Assembly (NCBI GenBank): GCA_964618895.1
Contig: CAZUDO010000077.1
Location: 1 to 64,000 of the forward strand
Reading direction: 5' to 3'
From: CAZUDO01 sp964618895
Lineage (GTDB): Bacteria; Desulfobacterota; Binatia; DP-6
DNA length: 64,000 bases
The notes under the pieces are model-generated. The model was not told the DNA's origin. It ran no database searches and worked only from the letters and a program-made list of their open reading frames with translations. Of this stretch, positions 9,893 to 17,857 are shown piece by piece; positions within the stretch are counted from its first letter, which is position 1; each line of letters opens with the position of its first letter. Both the position numbers and the translations under genes were made by a program.

Positions 9893-10182
9893 AGCGTGAT
9901 CTCCCGGCCCCCGATCCGAAGGACGTTCCTCGACTTCTTTCCGACGGCAAGTACGTTGACGACCTTCGGCTTCACGGCCTCATAGAACACCCGAAGAGGC
10001 CCCACCCGCAACTCCCATGGCGCGAGGAGGTTCGGCCGGAGAGGCTTTCGATGCCGACTCTCGACGAGCGGTTCGTGGACCAGCTGTCGCTCGATCGCGT
10101 CCAGCACCCTCACCCGTTCCACTGTCTTCAGCCGACGAAGCTGGTCGGCAACCGAGTCCGCGAATCGAATCTCCCACGGCAC
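9889..10182 (-). CDS. RelE/ParE family toxin
   Basis: A 97-residue RelE/ParE-superfamily protein: MPWEIRFADSVADQLRRL, RVLDAIERQLVHEP, then the core strands WELRVGPLRVFYEAV and VVNVLAVGKKS. RelE members cleave mRNA on the ribosome and ParE members poison gyrase; the sequence alone does not decide. The toxin precedes its antitoxin, the reverse of the common order. It starts 26 bp after the apgM stop and has little room for its own promoter, so read-through from the threonine operon is possible. Confidence 0.8.
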   Translation of the reverse strand: MPWEIRFADSVADQLRRLKTVERVRVLDAIERQLVHEPLVESRHRKPLRPNLLAPWELRVGPLRVFYEAVKPKVVNVLAVGKKSRNVLRIGGREITL

Positions 10183-10208
10183 GGGCGATCACTCCGCCTG
10201 ACGCGCCC

Positions 10209-11408
10209 CTACTGCCGCAGCAGCCGATCGAGCAGCGTGTACGCCTCGGAGATGAACATCCCGTTATCGCGCCCGTCGCGCTCGCTGTAGCCGCGGGAGA
10301 GGCCCTTTGTCTTGGCCTCGTCGTTCGACGTGTACACCATGAACGGCACCGGCGCGGCGGTGTGCGACCGGGCGGCGCAACTGCTGGCGTGATCCGGCAC
10401 CACCAGGATGCGCCACTGTTCACCGAGGGCGCGCAGCCCCTCCAGCAGGCCCCCCACCAGCTGCTCGTCGATGCGCTCGATGACCTCGACCTTCTTGTGG
10501 GCATCGCCCAGATGGCTGGCCTCGTCCGGCGCCGCCACGTGCAGGATGAGAAAATCGCGGTCGCGGAGCGCACGCAGGCCGTACTCGACCTTGGCGCGCA
10601 GATCGGTGTCCAGACCGCCGGTGGCGCCCGGCACGTCGACCACCCGTAGGTTGGCGAGCACGCCGGCACCACGTACCAGGTCCGACGCCGACACCACCGA
10701 GCCGGGCACCCGGAAGCGCGGCAACTCGAGCCGGAGCCCCTGCCCCCAGAACCAGATGGCGGTCGGTGCCCGCAACCCGCGCTCGCGCCGCGCCTGACAC
10801 ACCGGATGCGCCGCCAGCACGGCGCGCGAGCGCTCGATCAGGTCGCGCAGCACCTCGGTGCCCACCCCCTCCGGCAGCGCGGGACCGACCGGCTTGCCGT
10901 TCAGCTCGTACGGCGGCGCCGTCCCGATACGGATCTGGCCGTTCCGCCAGATGGCGACATGCCGGTAGCCGCGTCCGGCATGGAACTCGACCGCGCCGCG
11001 CCCGATCTGCCGCGACAGCTCCTCCACCAGCTCGCGCCCCTCGGCGTCGCTCGGCCCGCCGCCCATGGAGTCGGCCATGGTCTCGACACCGCCCCCGGGC
11101 GTCTCCAGCGTCACGAGATTGCAGCGCAGCGCCACGTCCTCCGGCCCCAGCCGGATCCCGAGCGCCGCCGCCTCCAACGCCGCGCGCCCGCCCTGATGCT
11201 TCACCGGATCGTAGCCCAGCACCGACAGCGTGCCGATGTCGCTTCCCGGCGGCAGCTCCAACGGAATGGTCCGCGTCAGGCCGAGAATGCCGCACGACGC
11301 CATCCGATCGAGATGCGGCGTCCGCGCCACATCGAGCGGCGTCTTCCCCCCCAGATCCGCATGCGGCTCGTCGGCGATGCCGTCAGCCAGCAGGACGACG
11401 TACTTCAC
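10209..11408 (-). CDS. apgM: 2,3-bisphosphoglycerate-independent phosphoglycerate mutase, archaeal type
   Basis: A 399-residue alkaline-phosphatase superfamily mutase interconverting 3- and 2-phosphoglycerate. The N-terminal metal-site sequence LLADGIADE, the nucleophile region PPGSDIGTLSVLGYDP and the C-terminal metal ligands around VVPDHASSCAARSHTAAPVP identify the ApgM family. It is third in the hom-thrC-apgM operon with a 3-bp gap. In many deltaproteobacteria an ApgM homologue sits beside homoserine genes and is sometimes called a homoserine kinase-like protein; no separate homoserine kinase is visible here, so that role should be considered. Confidence 0.88.
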   Translation of the reverse strand: MKYVVLLADGIADEPHADLGGKTPLDVARTPHLDRMASCGILGLTRTIPLELPPGSDIGTLSVLGYDPVKHQGGRAALEAAALGIRLGPEDVALRCNLVTLETPGGGVETMADSMGGGPSDAEGRELVEELSRQIGRGAVEFHAGRGYRHVAIWRNGQIRIGTAPPYELNGKPVGPALPEGVGTEVLRDLIERSRAVLAAHPVCQARRERGLRAPTAIWFWGQGLRLELPRFRVPGSVVSASDLVRGAGVLANLRVVDVPGATGGLDTDLRAKVEYGLRALRDRDFLILHVAAPDEASHLGDAHKKVEVIERIDEQLVGGLLEGLRALGEQWRILVVPDHASSCAARSHTAAPVPFMVYTSNDEAKTKGLSRGYSERDGRDNGMFISEAYTLLDRLLRQ

Positions 11409-11411
11409 GGG

Positions 11412-12488
11412 CTAGTCCAGCTCCAGGATGGCGGCCAGCCGCCCCAGGTCCGCTGGGATCGACAGCGCCGCTTCGGAGTTGGCGATCGCGTTGTCGGGGT
11501 CCTTGAGGCCGTGGCCCGTGAGCGTCAGCACCAGCACGTCGCGCGGGCGGAGCCGCCCGCTGGCACCCAGCTTGAGCGCCCCCGCCAGCGAGATGGCCGA
11601 CGCCGGCTCGGCGAACACGCCTTCGGTCCGCGCCAGCAGCTTGTACGCCGACAGGATGTCCTCGTCGGTGATCGCTTCGATCGCTCCGCCCGACTCGTCG
11701 CGCGCCGCGATCGCGCCCTTCCAGCTGGCCGGGTTGCCGATGCGGATGGCGGTGGCGACCGTGCGCGGATCTTCGATCACGCGGCCGTGCACCAGCGGCG
11801 CCGCGCCAGCGGCCTCGAAGCCCATCATGCGCGGCAGCGCCGGGATGCGCCCGGCGGCGTGGTACTCCTTGTAGCCGCGCCAGTACGCGGTGATGTTGCC
11901 GGCGTTGCCGACGGGCAGGAGGTGATAGTCGGGCGCGCGCTCCAGGGCATCGCAGATCTCGAATGACGCCGTCTTCTGGCCTTCGATGCGGTGCGGGTTG
12001 ACGGAGTTGACCAGCGACAGGCGCGTCGGGTGGCGTTCCTTCACATCGCGCACCAGCTTCAACGCGTGGTCGAAGTTGCCGTCGATCTGGATCACACGCG
12101 CACCGTGCATCACCGCCTGCGAGAGCTTGCCGAGGGCGATCTTCCCCTGCGGCACCACCACGTAGGCGCGCATGCCGGCGCGGGCGGCGTAGGCGGCGGC
12201 CGAGGCCGACGTGTTGCCGGTGGAGGCGCAGATGACGGCGTCCGCCCCCTCCGCCAGCGCCTTGGTCACCGCCACCGTCATGCCGCGGTCCTTGAACGAG
12301 CCGGTGGGGTTCTGGCCCTCGCACTTCAAGTACAGCTCGATCCCGGGCGCCACCACGGCCGCCAGGCGGTCGGCACGGACGAGGGGGGTGTTGCCCTCGT
12401 TGAGTGTCACGACTTTGTCACCCGGAGCGATGGGCAGGTGCTCGCGGTAGTGGGCAATCAACCCGCCCCAGGCACGCGACACGCTCAC
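11412..12488 (-). CDS. thrC: Threonine synthase
   Basis: A 358-residue PLP enzyme converting O-phosphohomoserine to threonine. The PLP lysine lies in NPTGSFKDRGMTVAVT, the phosphate-binding loop in STGNTSASAAAYAARAG, and the glycine-rich loop in LLPVGNAGNITAYW. Length matches the short class II family. Its start overlaps the hom stop by 4 bp, indicating coupling to homoserine dehydrogenase. Confidence 0.95.
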   Translation of the reverse strand: MSVSRAWGGLIAHYREHLPIAPGDKVVTLNEGNTPLVRADRLAAVVAPGIELYLKCEGQNPTGSFKDRGMTVAVTKALAEGADAVICASTGNTSASAAAYAARAGMRAYVVVPQGKIALGKLSQAVMHGARVIQIDGNFDHALKLVRDVKERHPTRLSLVNSVNPHRIEGQKTASFEICDALERAPDYHLLPVGNAGNITAYWRGYKEYHAAGRIPALPRMMGFEAAGAAPLVHGRVIEDPRTVATAIRIGNPASWKGAIAARDESGGAIEAITDEDILSAYKLLARTEGVFAEPASAISLAGALKLGASGRLRPRDVLVLTLTGHGLKDPDNAIANSEAALSIPADLGRLAAILELD

Positions 12489-13801
12489 GCCAGGCGCTCC
12501 TCGATGCGGATCGACACCGGCCGGCCGCGGACCGCCGCCATGCGCCCGATCGCTGTCAACGCTTTGGCCAGGTTCCGCTCGCGCGCGCGATGCGTCCGCA
12601 ACACCACCGGCACCGTCGTCCCCGCCCGCCGCTCCTTCTGGATCACCGAGGCGATACTAATCTCAAACCTGCCCAAGACTCCAGCAATGCGCGCCAGCAC
12701 GCCGGGACGGTCGAGCGCCATGAACCGCAGGTAGTACTCGCCCTCCAGGTCCGCGAGCGGCCGGATACGGAGCCGCCGGAGTTCACGTTGCGGAACGCCC
12801 CACGGCGGCACGCGCATGGCGCGGCCCACGGCACGGTCACGCACGGCGGCGATCAGGTCGCCCACCACCGCCGTCGCCGTCGGGAGCGAGCCCGCCCCCT
12901 GGCCGTAGTACATCGTGGGCCCGAGCGCCGCACCGCGGACGAACAGCGCGTTGAAGTTGCCGCCCACGTCGGCCAGCAGATGACCCTGCGGGATCATGGT
13001 GGGATGGACCCGCGCCTCGACAGCGTCCTTGCCGTCGCGCGCGATGGCGAGCAGCTTGATGACGTAGCCAAGCTCGCGCGCGAAGGCGATGTCGATGGCG
13101 TCGATGCGACGGATGCCTTCGGTCGGGATGTCCTTCACCCGCGGCGCTACGCCGAAGGCGAGCGCGGTCAGGATGGCGAGCTTGTGCGCCGAGTCGATGC
13201 CGTCCACGTCGGTCGACGGATCCGCCTCCGCCAGCCCGAGCCGCTGCGCGTCGACCAGCACCTCGTCGAAGCTCCGTCCCTCGCGCGTCATGGTGGTCAG
13301 GATGTGGTTGCAGGTGCCGTTGACGATGCCGTACACCGCCGCCGTCCGGTCGCCGGCAAGCCCTTCCTTCAACGTGCGCAGGATGGGGATGCCACCGCCG
13401 ACGCTGGCTTCGAAGCCGAGGCACGTACCGGCCTGCTCCGCGGCCGCGACGATCTCCTGCCCGTGGACGGCCAGCAGCGCCTTGTTGGCGGTGACCACGT
13501 CCTTGCCGGCGCGGATGGCCTCCAGGACGAACCGCCGCGCCGGCTCGTAGCCGCCGATCAGCTCGATGATGATGGAGATCTCGGGATCGCGGATGACGGA
13601 CAGCGCATCCTTGGTGAGGCGTGCCGGCTTGGCGGCGATGCCGCGGTCCGTCGTCGTGTCGAGGTCGGCGATGGCGACGATGTCGATCGGCCGCCCGACG
13701 CGCCGGGTGATGTCGGCGCGGTGCGCGCGCAGGACCTTCAGCACACCGGTGCCGATGGTGCCCCAGCCGATCAGCCCGACCTTGACCGCCCCCGCCGCCA
13801 C
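12485..13801 (-). CDS. hom: Homoserine dehydrogenase
   Basis: A 438-residue enzyme reducing aspartate semialdehyde to homoserine. The Rossmann fold begins VGLIGWGTIGTGVLKVL; the catalytic core holds GTCNHILTTMTREGRSFDEV and the ADPSTDVDG signature; a C-terminal ACT domain from about residue 365 (MALDRPGVLARIAGVLGRFE) allows feedback control by threonine. The GTG start at 13801 gives the normal N-terminus. A strong promoter lies about 100 bp upstream. First gene of hom-thrC-apgM. Confidence 0.95.
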   Translation of the reverse strand: MAAGAVKVGLIGWGTIGTGVLKVLRAHRADITRRVGRPIDIVAIADLDTTTDRGIAAKPARLTKDALSVIRDPEISIIIELIGGYEPARRFVLEAIRAGKDVVTANKALLAVHGQEIVAAAEQAGTCLGFEASVGGGIPILRTLKEGLAGDRTAAVYGIVNGTCNHILTTMTREGRSFDEVLVDAQRLGLAEADPSTDVDGIDSAHKLAILTALAFGVAPRVKDIPTEGIRRIDAIDIAFARELGYVIKLLAIARDGKDAVEARVHPTMIPQGHLLADVGGNFNALFVRGAALGPTMYYGQGAGSLPTATAVVGDLIAAVRDRAVGRAMRVPPWGVPQRELRRLRIRPLADLEGEYYLRFMALDRPGVLARIAGVLGRFEISIASVIQKERRAGTTVPVVLRTHRARERNLAKALTAIGRMAAVRGRPVSIRIEERLA

Positions 13802-13898
13802 CGTCCGTCAATCCTCGTCTCAGCCGACGGACACGTACGGCGGGAGCCGCTTGATGCGTGGGAAATCCATGCCTGACGCCGCAGGTGTCCGGAATCCA

Positions 13899-13927
13899 TA
13901 CATAAAGGATAGGTTCCGGAGGGTCAA
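13899..13927 (-). promoter_or_regulatory. Sigma70-type promoter of hom-thrC-apgM
   Basis: On the minus strand, TTGACC and TATGTA are separated by 17 bp, about 100 bp upstream of the hom start. This is close to consensus and stands out in GC-rich surroundings. No threonine leader peptide was recognised between it and hom. Confidence 0.6.
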
Positions 13928-13956
13928 ACCAGGATCGCCGGAGGTGGAAACGACGG

Positions 13957-14030
13957 CGCACCTGCTCGGGACGGTGCGTGCTTTTTTCGCGCCCACTGCG
14001 TTGACGCCGGCGCGCGCGACCCTCTATGAC
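13957..14030 (+). promoter_or_regulatory. Hairpin with T-run followed by a promoter-like pair upstream of the secreted protein gene
   Basis: CGCACC pairs with GGTGCG (13957-13978), followed closely by six T residues (13982-13987), resembling a weak intrinsic terminator in the plus direction. Downstream, TTGACG (14001) and TATGAC (14025) are 18 bp apart and could drive the gene at 14063. No plus-strand gene lies upstream for the terminator to end, so its role is unclear. Confidence 0.4.
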
Positions 14031-14062
14031 CTACGCACCCGCTTCGGCGTCCGCTGCATCCC

Positions 14063-15916
14063 ATGCGTACATCCTTCCTGGTCGTGCTGTCGCTCCCGGC
14101 ACTCGTGTTCGCCGCCGACCTGTCGGTCGATCGCGATCCGGCCGGGTATCTCATCCTCGGCACGCGCGTGGTGCGCGTGAAGAACCTGACCATCGAGCCG
14201 CCCGGGTGCCACGTGGGCGTCAACTGTCCCACGCCCGTGCGTGGCGTCGGCCGCTGCGGTGTGCTGAACGCCACCAACGCCAGCGTGCCGGCCGCGGGGC
14301 AGGTGGTGGGTGATCGCGTCTGCCTGAACGGCCCGCCCGGGTCGCTGTTCGCCGTCTTCCGGAATCAACCCGCCACCTGCGGTCTCACCTGCGCGATGGT
14401 GCAGCACCAGACGCTGCGTCCCGACTGCAGCGCACCGTTCCAGGCGCCGATCCTGGGCGACCTCGACGGCGACGGCACCCCGAGCTGCGACGACCATTGC
14501 ATCTCGGACCTGGGCGACATCGCGCGCGCATGCGGCGTGACGTTGCCCTTCCCGGCGGCGTGCAATCCGTCGGCGCCGCAGATCCTGGTCACCTTCGACC
14601 AGGACTGCAGCACCGGCGACATCCTGCTTGGCAACCACCACTGCGACCTGGGGGCCGGCGTCTACGGCGCCATCCGCATCGACAACGGCGGCGAGCTGGT
14701 GCTCGCGCCCGGGACCACCACCATCTGCAGCCTGGTGGCGCGCCTCTCGACCAAGGTCACCAGCAGCGGCCCCGCCACCGTCCTGGTGCCCGGCGCCGGC
14801 GTAGTCAAGTTCCACAACGACGCCACCGTCGGCACGACCTGCGGCGCGCTCCGCATCGTGACCGAGCGCGGCGCGATCAAGTTCAGCCGGCATGGGCGCT
14901 ACGTCGTCGACGCCTGCGCCATCGCCGGCAAGCTCAACCTGGGCGGCGACAACCTGCTGCGCGGGCACTTCGTGGGCGGCGTCAGCGTCGCCATGGATCC
15001 CGACAACCACGGCCAGTGCTGCCCGACGACCACCACCACCTCGACCACGCGGCCCACCACCACGAGCACCGCCACCACCACATCGACGTCGACATCGTCG
15101 ACGTCGACATCGTCCTCGACGGCGCCCCCCACGTCGGCCCCTTTCATCACCAGCACGACCACGACCTCGAGCACCGTGACGACGGCATCCACCACCACGG
15201 CCCCGACCACGACCGCGTCGACCACCACCGCATCCACCGCCAGCTCCAGCACCACGCTGGCGACCGTCACCACCACCACGCGCGTCTCGACCACCTCCAC
15301 CACGCTCATCGGCTGCCGGCTCACCGGCGGCGGCTTCGTCATCGGCGAAGCCGACCACGACATGTTCAAGACCACCTTCGGCGGCCAGGTGGGTGCGCCG
15401 TGCGGGTGCAGCGGCTGCTTCACCGAGCTGGATCGCAAGGACGCCCATGTGCAGGGCAACTGGACCCACTCGCGGAAGCACAAGAACGGCAACTTCAAGG
15501 CCGACGCCTTCAACAGCCTGATCTGCGGCTGCGAAGGCGAGATGCGCGGCAATCTGTGCATTCCCGGTCCGCCGCCGCGGACGCCCGCCAACACCATCTG
15601 CGTGTCGGGCGTCGGAGGTTTCAGCGAGCAGGGCAGTGCCCGCAAGGGCCAGACGGTGGTGTTCCGGCTGGAGGTGAAGGACTTCGGCGAGCCCGGCCGG
15701 GACGACCACTATCGCCTGCGGATGTGGCCGGTGGACGACAATGTCGACGCGCTCGCCGCCGCGGTGTGCTGCACGCAGGCGGAAGGGTCGCTCCCGCCGG
15801 ATCCCCTCGTCGACGACGGCGGAGATCTGATTGGCGGCAACCTGCAGATCCATCCCGAGCTGGGCAAATCGACCGCCGGCATCTGCCCGCCGCCCGCGTC
15901 CAGCTGCCGCCCGTAG
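14063..15916 (+). CDS. Secreted Cys-rich protein with long Thr/Ser linker
   Basis: A 617-residue exported protein of unknown function. A signal peptide is evident (MRTSFLVVLSLPALVFAAD). Residues about 20-320 are Cys-rich and beta-strand-rich with a repeated GAxRI/GGxLxL style suggesting a beta-helix-like surface domain; a DLDGDGTPSCDDHC stretch resembles a calcium-binding loop. A Thr/Ser/Ala linker of about 95 residues follows. The C-terminal domain (CRLTGGGFVIGEADHDMF, then DFGEPGRDDHYRLRMW and NLQIHPE) resembles post-COAP-1-type surface domains by its GEPGxxD motif. It is probably a cell-surface or extracellular protein. No neighbour reveals its role. Confidence 0.75.
   Translation: MRTSFLVVLSLPALVFAADLSVDRDPAGYLILGTRVVRVKNLTIEPPGCHVGVNCPTPVRGVGRCGVLNATNASVPAAGQVVGDRVCLNGPPGSLFAVFRNQPATCGLTCAMVQHQTLRPDCSAPFQAPILGDLDGDGTPSCDDHCISDLGDIARACGVTLPFPAACNPSAPQILVTFDQDCSTGDILLGNHHCDLGAGVYGAIRIDNGGELVLAPGTTTICSLVARLSTKVTSSGPATVLVPGAGVVKFHNDATVGTTCGALRIVTERGAIKFSRHGRYVVDACAIAGKLNLGGDNLLRGHFVGGVSVAMDPDNHGQCCPTTTTTSTTRPTTTSTATTTSTSTSSTSTSSSTAPPTSAPFITSTTTTSSTVTTASTTTAPTTTASTTTASTASSSTTLATVTTTTRVSTTSTTLIGCRLTGGGFVIGEADHDMFKTTFGGQVGAPCGCSGCFTELDRKDAHVQGNWTHSRKHKNGNFKADAFNSLICGCEGEMRGNLCIPGPPPRTPANTICVSGVGGFSEQGSARKGQTVVFRLEVKDFGEPGRDDHYRLRMWPVDDNVDALAAAVCCTQAEGSLPPDPLVDDGGDLIGGNLQIHPELGKSTAGICPPPASSCRP
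15030..15310 (+). repeat. Degenerate Thr/Ser-codon repeat inside the secreted protein gene
   Basis: Imperfect tandem ACC/ACG/TCG codons encode runs such as TTTTTSTTRPTTTSTATTTS. Short units like GACGTCGACATCGTC recur. Such stretches vary in length between strains and form extended, possibly O-glycosylated, linkers between two folded domains. Confidence 0.85.
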
Positions 15917-15983
15917 TGCGGGAGACCGTAACGCTCCCCGGGCAACCGTTGAACCGCCTGCGGCCCCGCGCTAAACCGGCCCC

Positions 15984-17033
15984 ATGGCGGAACGTGCAGA
16001 CGTGCTCCGGGATGGTGCGGCGGTTCCCGCGCCCGGGTTCACCGGCCTCCTCGACAACTGGCGCCTGATCCTCGCCCAGGGCAACCTGCCCGCGGGCCGC
16101 GCCATCGACGGCGTGTCACGCTGGCTACTCATCACGCGGGCGTGCGTCTTCTCCATGACGCTCACCTCGGGGCTGATCGGCGGGCTCCTGGCCGCCGCCA
16201 CCGCCGACGCCCCGCACTGGGGCTACTTCGCGCTCGCCCTCGTCGGCCTGGTGGTCGCCCATGCCTGCAACAACATGATCAACGACTACTTCGACCTGAC
16301 CGGCGGCGTCGACACCAAGGAGTACACCCGTGCGCTGTACGCGCCGCACCCCATCCTGTCGGGCCTGATCAGCACGCGCAGCCTCCTCACCACTGTCGCC
16401 GCCCTCAACCTGGTCGACCTCGGCGTCCTCCTCGCCCTCACCGCCGTCCGCGGCTGGCCAGTGGTGGCTTTCGCGCTCGCCGGCCTCTTCATCAGCGTGT
16501 TCTACGTCGCCCCGCCCCTCAGGCTGAAGCACCACGGCCTGGGTGAGCCCGGCGTGTTCGTCGTGTGGGGTCCGCTCATGATCGGCGGCACGTACTACGT
16601 CACCGCTGGTACGCTGCCCGCGTGGGTCTGGGTCGCCTGCCTGCCGTACGCCATCGCCGTCACCACGGTGCTGATCGGCAAGCACGTCGACAAGTACGAG
16701 CAGGACTCGGCACGAGGCATCCACACGTTGCCGGTGCTGCTGGGCAGGACGGCGTCGCTGCGTCTCAACCAGGCCCTGATGATCGCCTTCTACCCGATCG
16801 TCCTGACACTGGTCGTGAGCGGCGCCCTCGGCGTCGGCGTCCTGATCGTCGCCGCCGCGATCCCGCGCCTGCGGCAGGTGCTGACCGTGTACTCGCAGCC
16901 GAAGCCCGACGCGCCGCCGCCGGGGTACCGCATCTGGCCGCTGTGGTACGTGTCGGCGGCGTTCTACCACACCCGCCTGGCGGGCGGGTTGTTCGTGCTG
17001 GGATTGGTGCTGAACCTGGCGTTCGGGCTTTAG
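15984..17033 (+). CDS. UbiA-family prenyltransferase (MenA-like)
   Basis: A 349-residue polytopic membrane enzyme. The first Asp-rich prenyl-diphosphate motif is NNMINDYFDLTGGVDTKEY and the second is DKYEQDSARGIHTLPVLLG; roughly eight hydrophobic helices surround them. The family transfers polyprenyl chains to aromatic acceptors. MenA (1,4-dihydroxy-2-naphthoate) is the closest fit by the spacing of motifs, but heme O synthase, UbiA and other acceptors cannot be excluded. No menaquinone genes are adjacent. A charged region of about 30 residues precedes the first helix. Confidence 0.8.
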   Translation: MAERADVLRDGAAVPAPGFTGLLDNWRLILAQGNLPAGRAIDGVSRWLLITRACVFSMTLTSGLIGGLLAAATADAPHWGYFALALVGLVVAHACNNMINDYFDLTGGVDTKEYTRALYAPHPILSGLISTRSLLTTVAALNLVDLGVLLALTAVRGWPVVAFALAGLFISVFYVAPPLRLKHHGLGEPGVFVVWGPLMIGGTYYVTAGTLPAWVWVACLPYAIAVTTVLIGKHVDKYEQDSARGIHTLPVLLGRTASLRLNQALMIAFYPIVLTLVVSGALGVGVLIVAAAIPRLRQVLTVYSQPKPDAPPPGYRIWPLWYVSAAFYHTRLAGGLFVLGLVLNLAFGL

Positions 17034-17134
17034 CGCGCGTCACGCCCCCGGCGTGTACCCGATGGGCGACGTGCAAAGCTGGGGGCCGGTCACGGCGCTT
17101 GTGGCATACCACCATCAGTAGTAACGTTGTCGGT

Positions 17135-17443
17135 ATGAAGAGCCGACCCAAGAAGCAGCCGCATCCCCCGCGTGCCGTCCTCGTGCGCCGCCGCGCGCAG
17201 TCCGCCCGCAAGATCAAGACCTCCGTGTCGCTCTCCGCAGATCTGCTGAGTGCCGTCGATGCGCTGGCCGGCCGTTCGGGTCGCTCGGCCTGGATCGAAC
17301 GTTCCGTTCGCGCGTCGGTCCGGCGTGTCGCGAAGCGCCAGCGCGACCGGCACGAGATCGAGCTGCTGAATACCCACGCGGACGCTCTGAATCGCGAGAG
17401 CGCCGACGCGATCGCCTACCAGGTCGAGTGGGAGCCGGAGTGA
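17135..17443 (+). CDS. Ribbon-helix-helix antitoxin of a MazF-type module
   Basis: A 102-residue protein with a basic N-terminal tail (about 30 residues) followed by KIKTSVSLSADLLSAVDALA and a second helix GRSGRSAWIERSVRASVRR, a ribbon-helix-helix DNA-binding domain. The acidic end ESADAIAYQVEWEPE is the toxin-binding part, typical of MazE-like antitoxins. Its TGA overlaps the toxin GTG by 4 bp. Confidence 0.82.
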   Translation: MKSRPKKQPHPPRAVLVRRRAQSARKIKTSVSLSADLLSAVDALAGRSGRSAWIERSVRASVRRVAKRQRDRHEIELLNTHADALNRESADAIAYQVEWEPE

Positions 17444-17766
17444 CGCGTGGCGACATCTATCGGGTCCGTCGTCCCCCGGGCGATGACCCGAGGCGCTCCC
17501 GCTGCTTCGTCGTGGTCAGCCGGCAGGCGCTCGTCGATTCGCGGGGCGCGCGCGTGGTTTGCGCGCCCGTCAACACCCTCTTCGTGGGTCTGGCGACGCA
17601 GGTCCCGGTCGGCATCGAGGAGGGCCTCAAGCACGCCTCCTGTATCAACTGCGACCAGCTCATCACGCTCGACAAGTCCGCCCTGACCGACTTCGTCGGC
17701 GCCCTGTCCGTCTCGAAGATGCGCCAGCTCCGCTCGGCGCTGCGCATTGCCCTCGACGTCGAATAG
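17440..17766 (+). CDS. MazF/PemK family mRNA interferase toxin
   Basis: A 108-residue toxin. The GTG at 17440 (GTGA overlap) gives the canonical beginning TRGDIYRVRRPPGDD, where the RGDIY motif starts the MazF SH3-like barrel; SRCFVVVSRQALVD, VCAPVN and INCDQLITLDKSAL are the other conserved strands. MazF toxins cut single-stranded mRNA at short motifs. Complete and likely active. Confidence 0.87.
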   Translation: MTRGDIYRVRRPPGDDPRRSRCFVVVSRQALVDSRGARVVCAPVNTLFVGLATQVPVGIEEGLKHASCINCDQLITLDKSALTDFVGALSVSKMRQLRSALRIALDVE

Positions 17767-17857
17767 CTCCAGCAGATCCGCAGGCTACTACGGTGCGTGA
17801 CGCCGTCGGACCCTCGCGCGGAGATCGTTACTCGTTCGTCTTTCGGGGTACCCGTCC

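Noticed and set aside
13957..13987. Terminator of a plus-strand gene upstream of the secreted protein
   Set aside because: No plus-strand gene lies upstream; the adjacent hom gene is on the minus strand. Kept only as an unexplained hairpin.
15030..15310. Possible CRISPR-like or tandem array
   Set aside because: The repeats are degenerate Thr/Ser codons in frame within one protein, without regular unit length or spacers.
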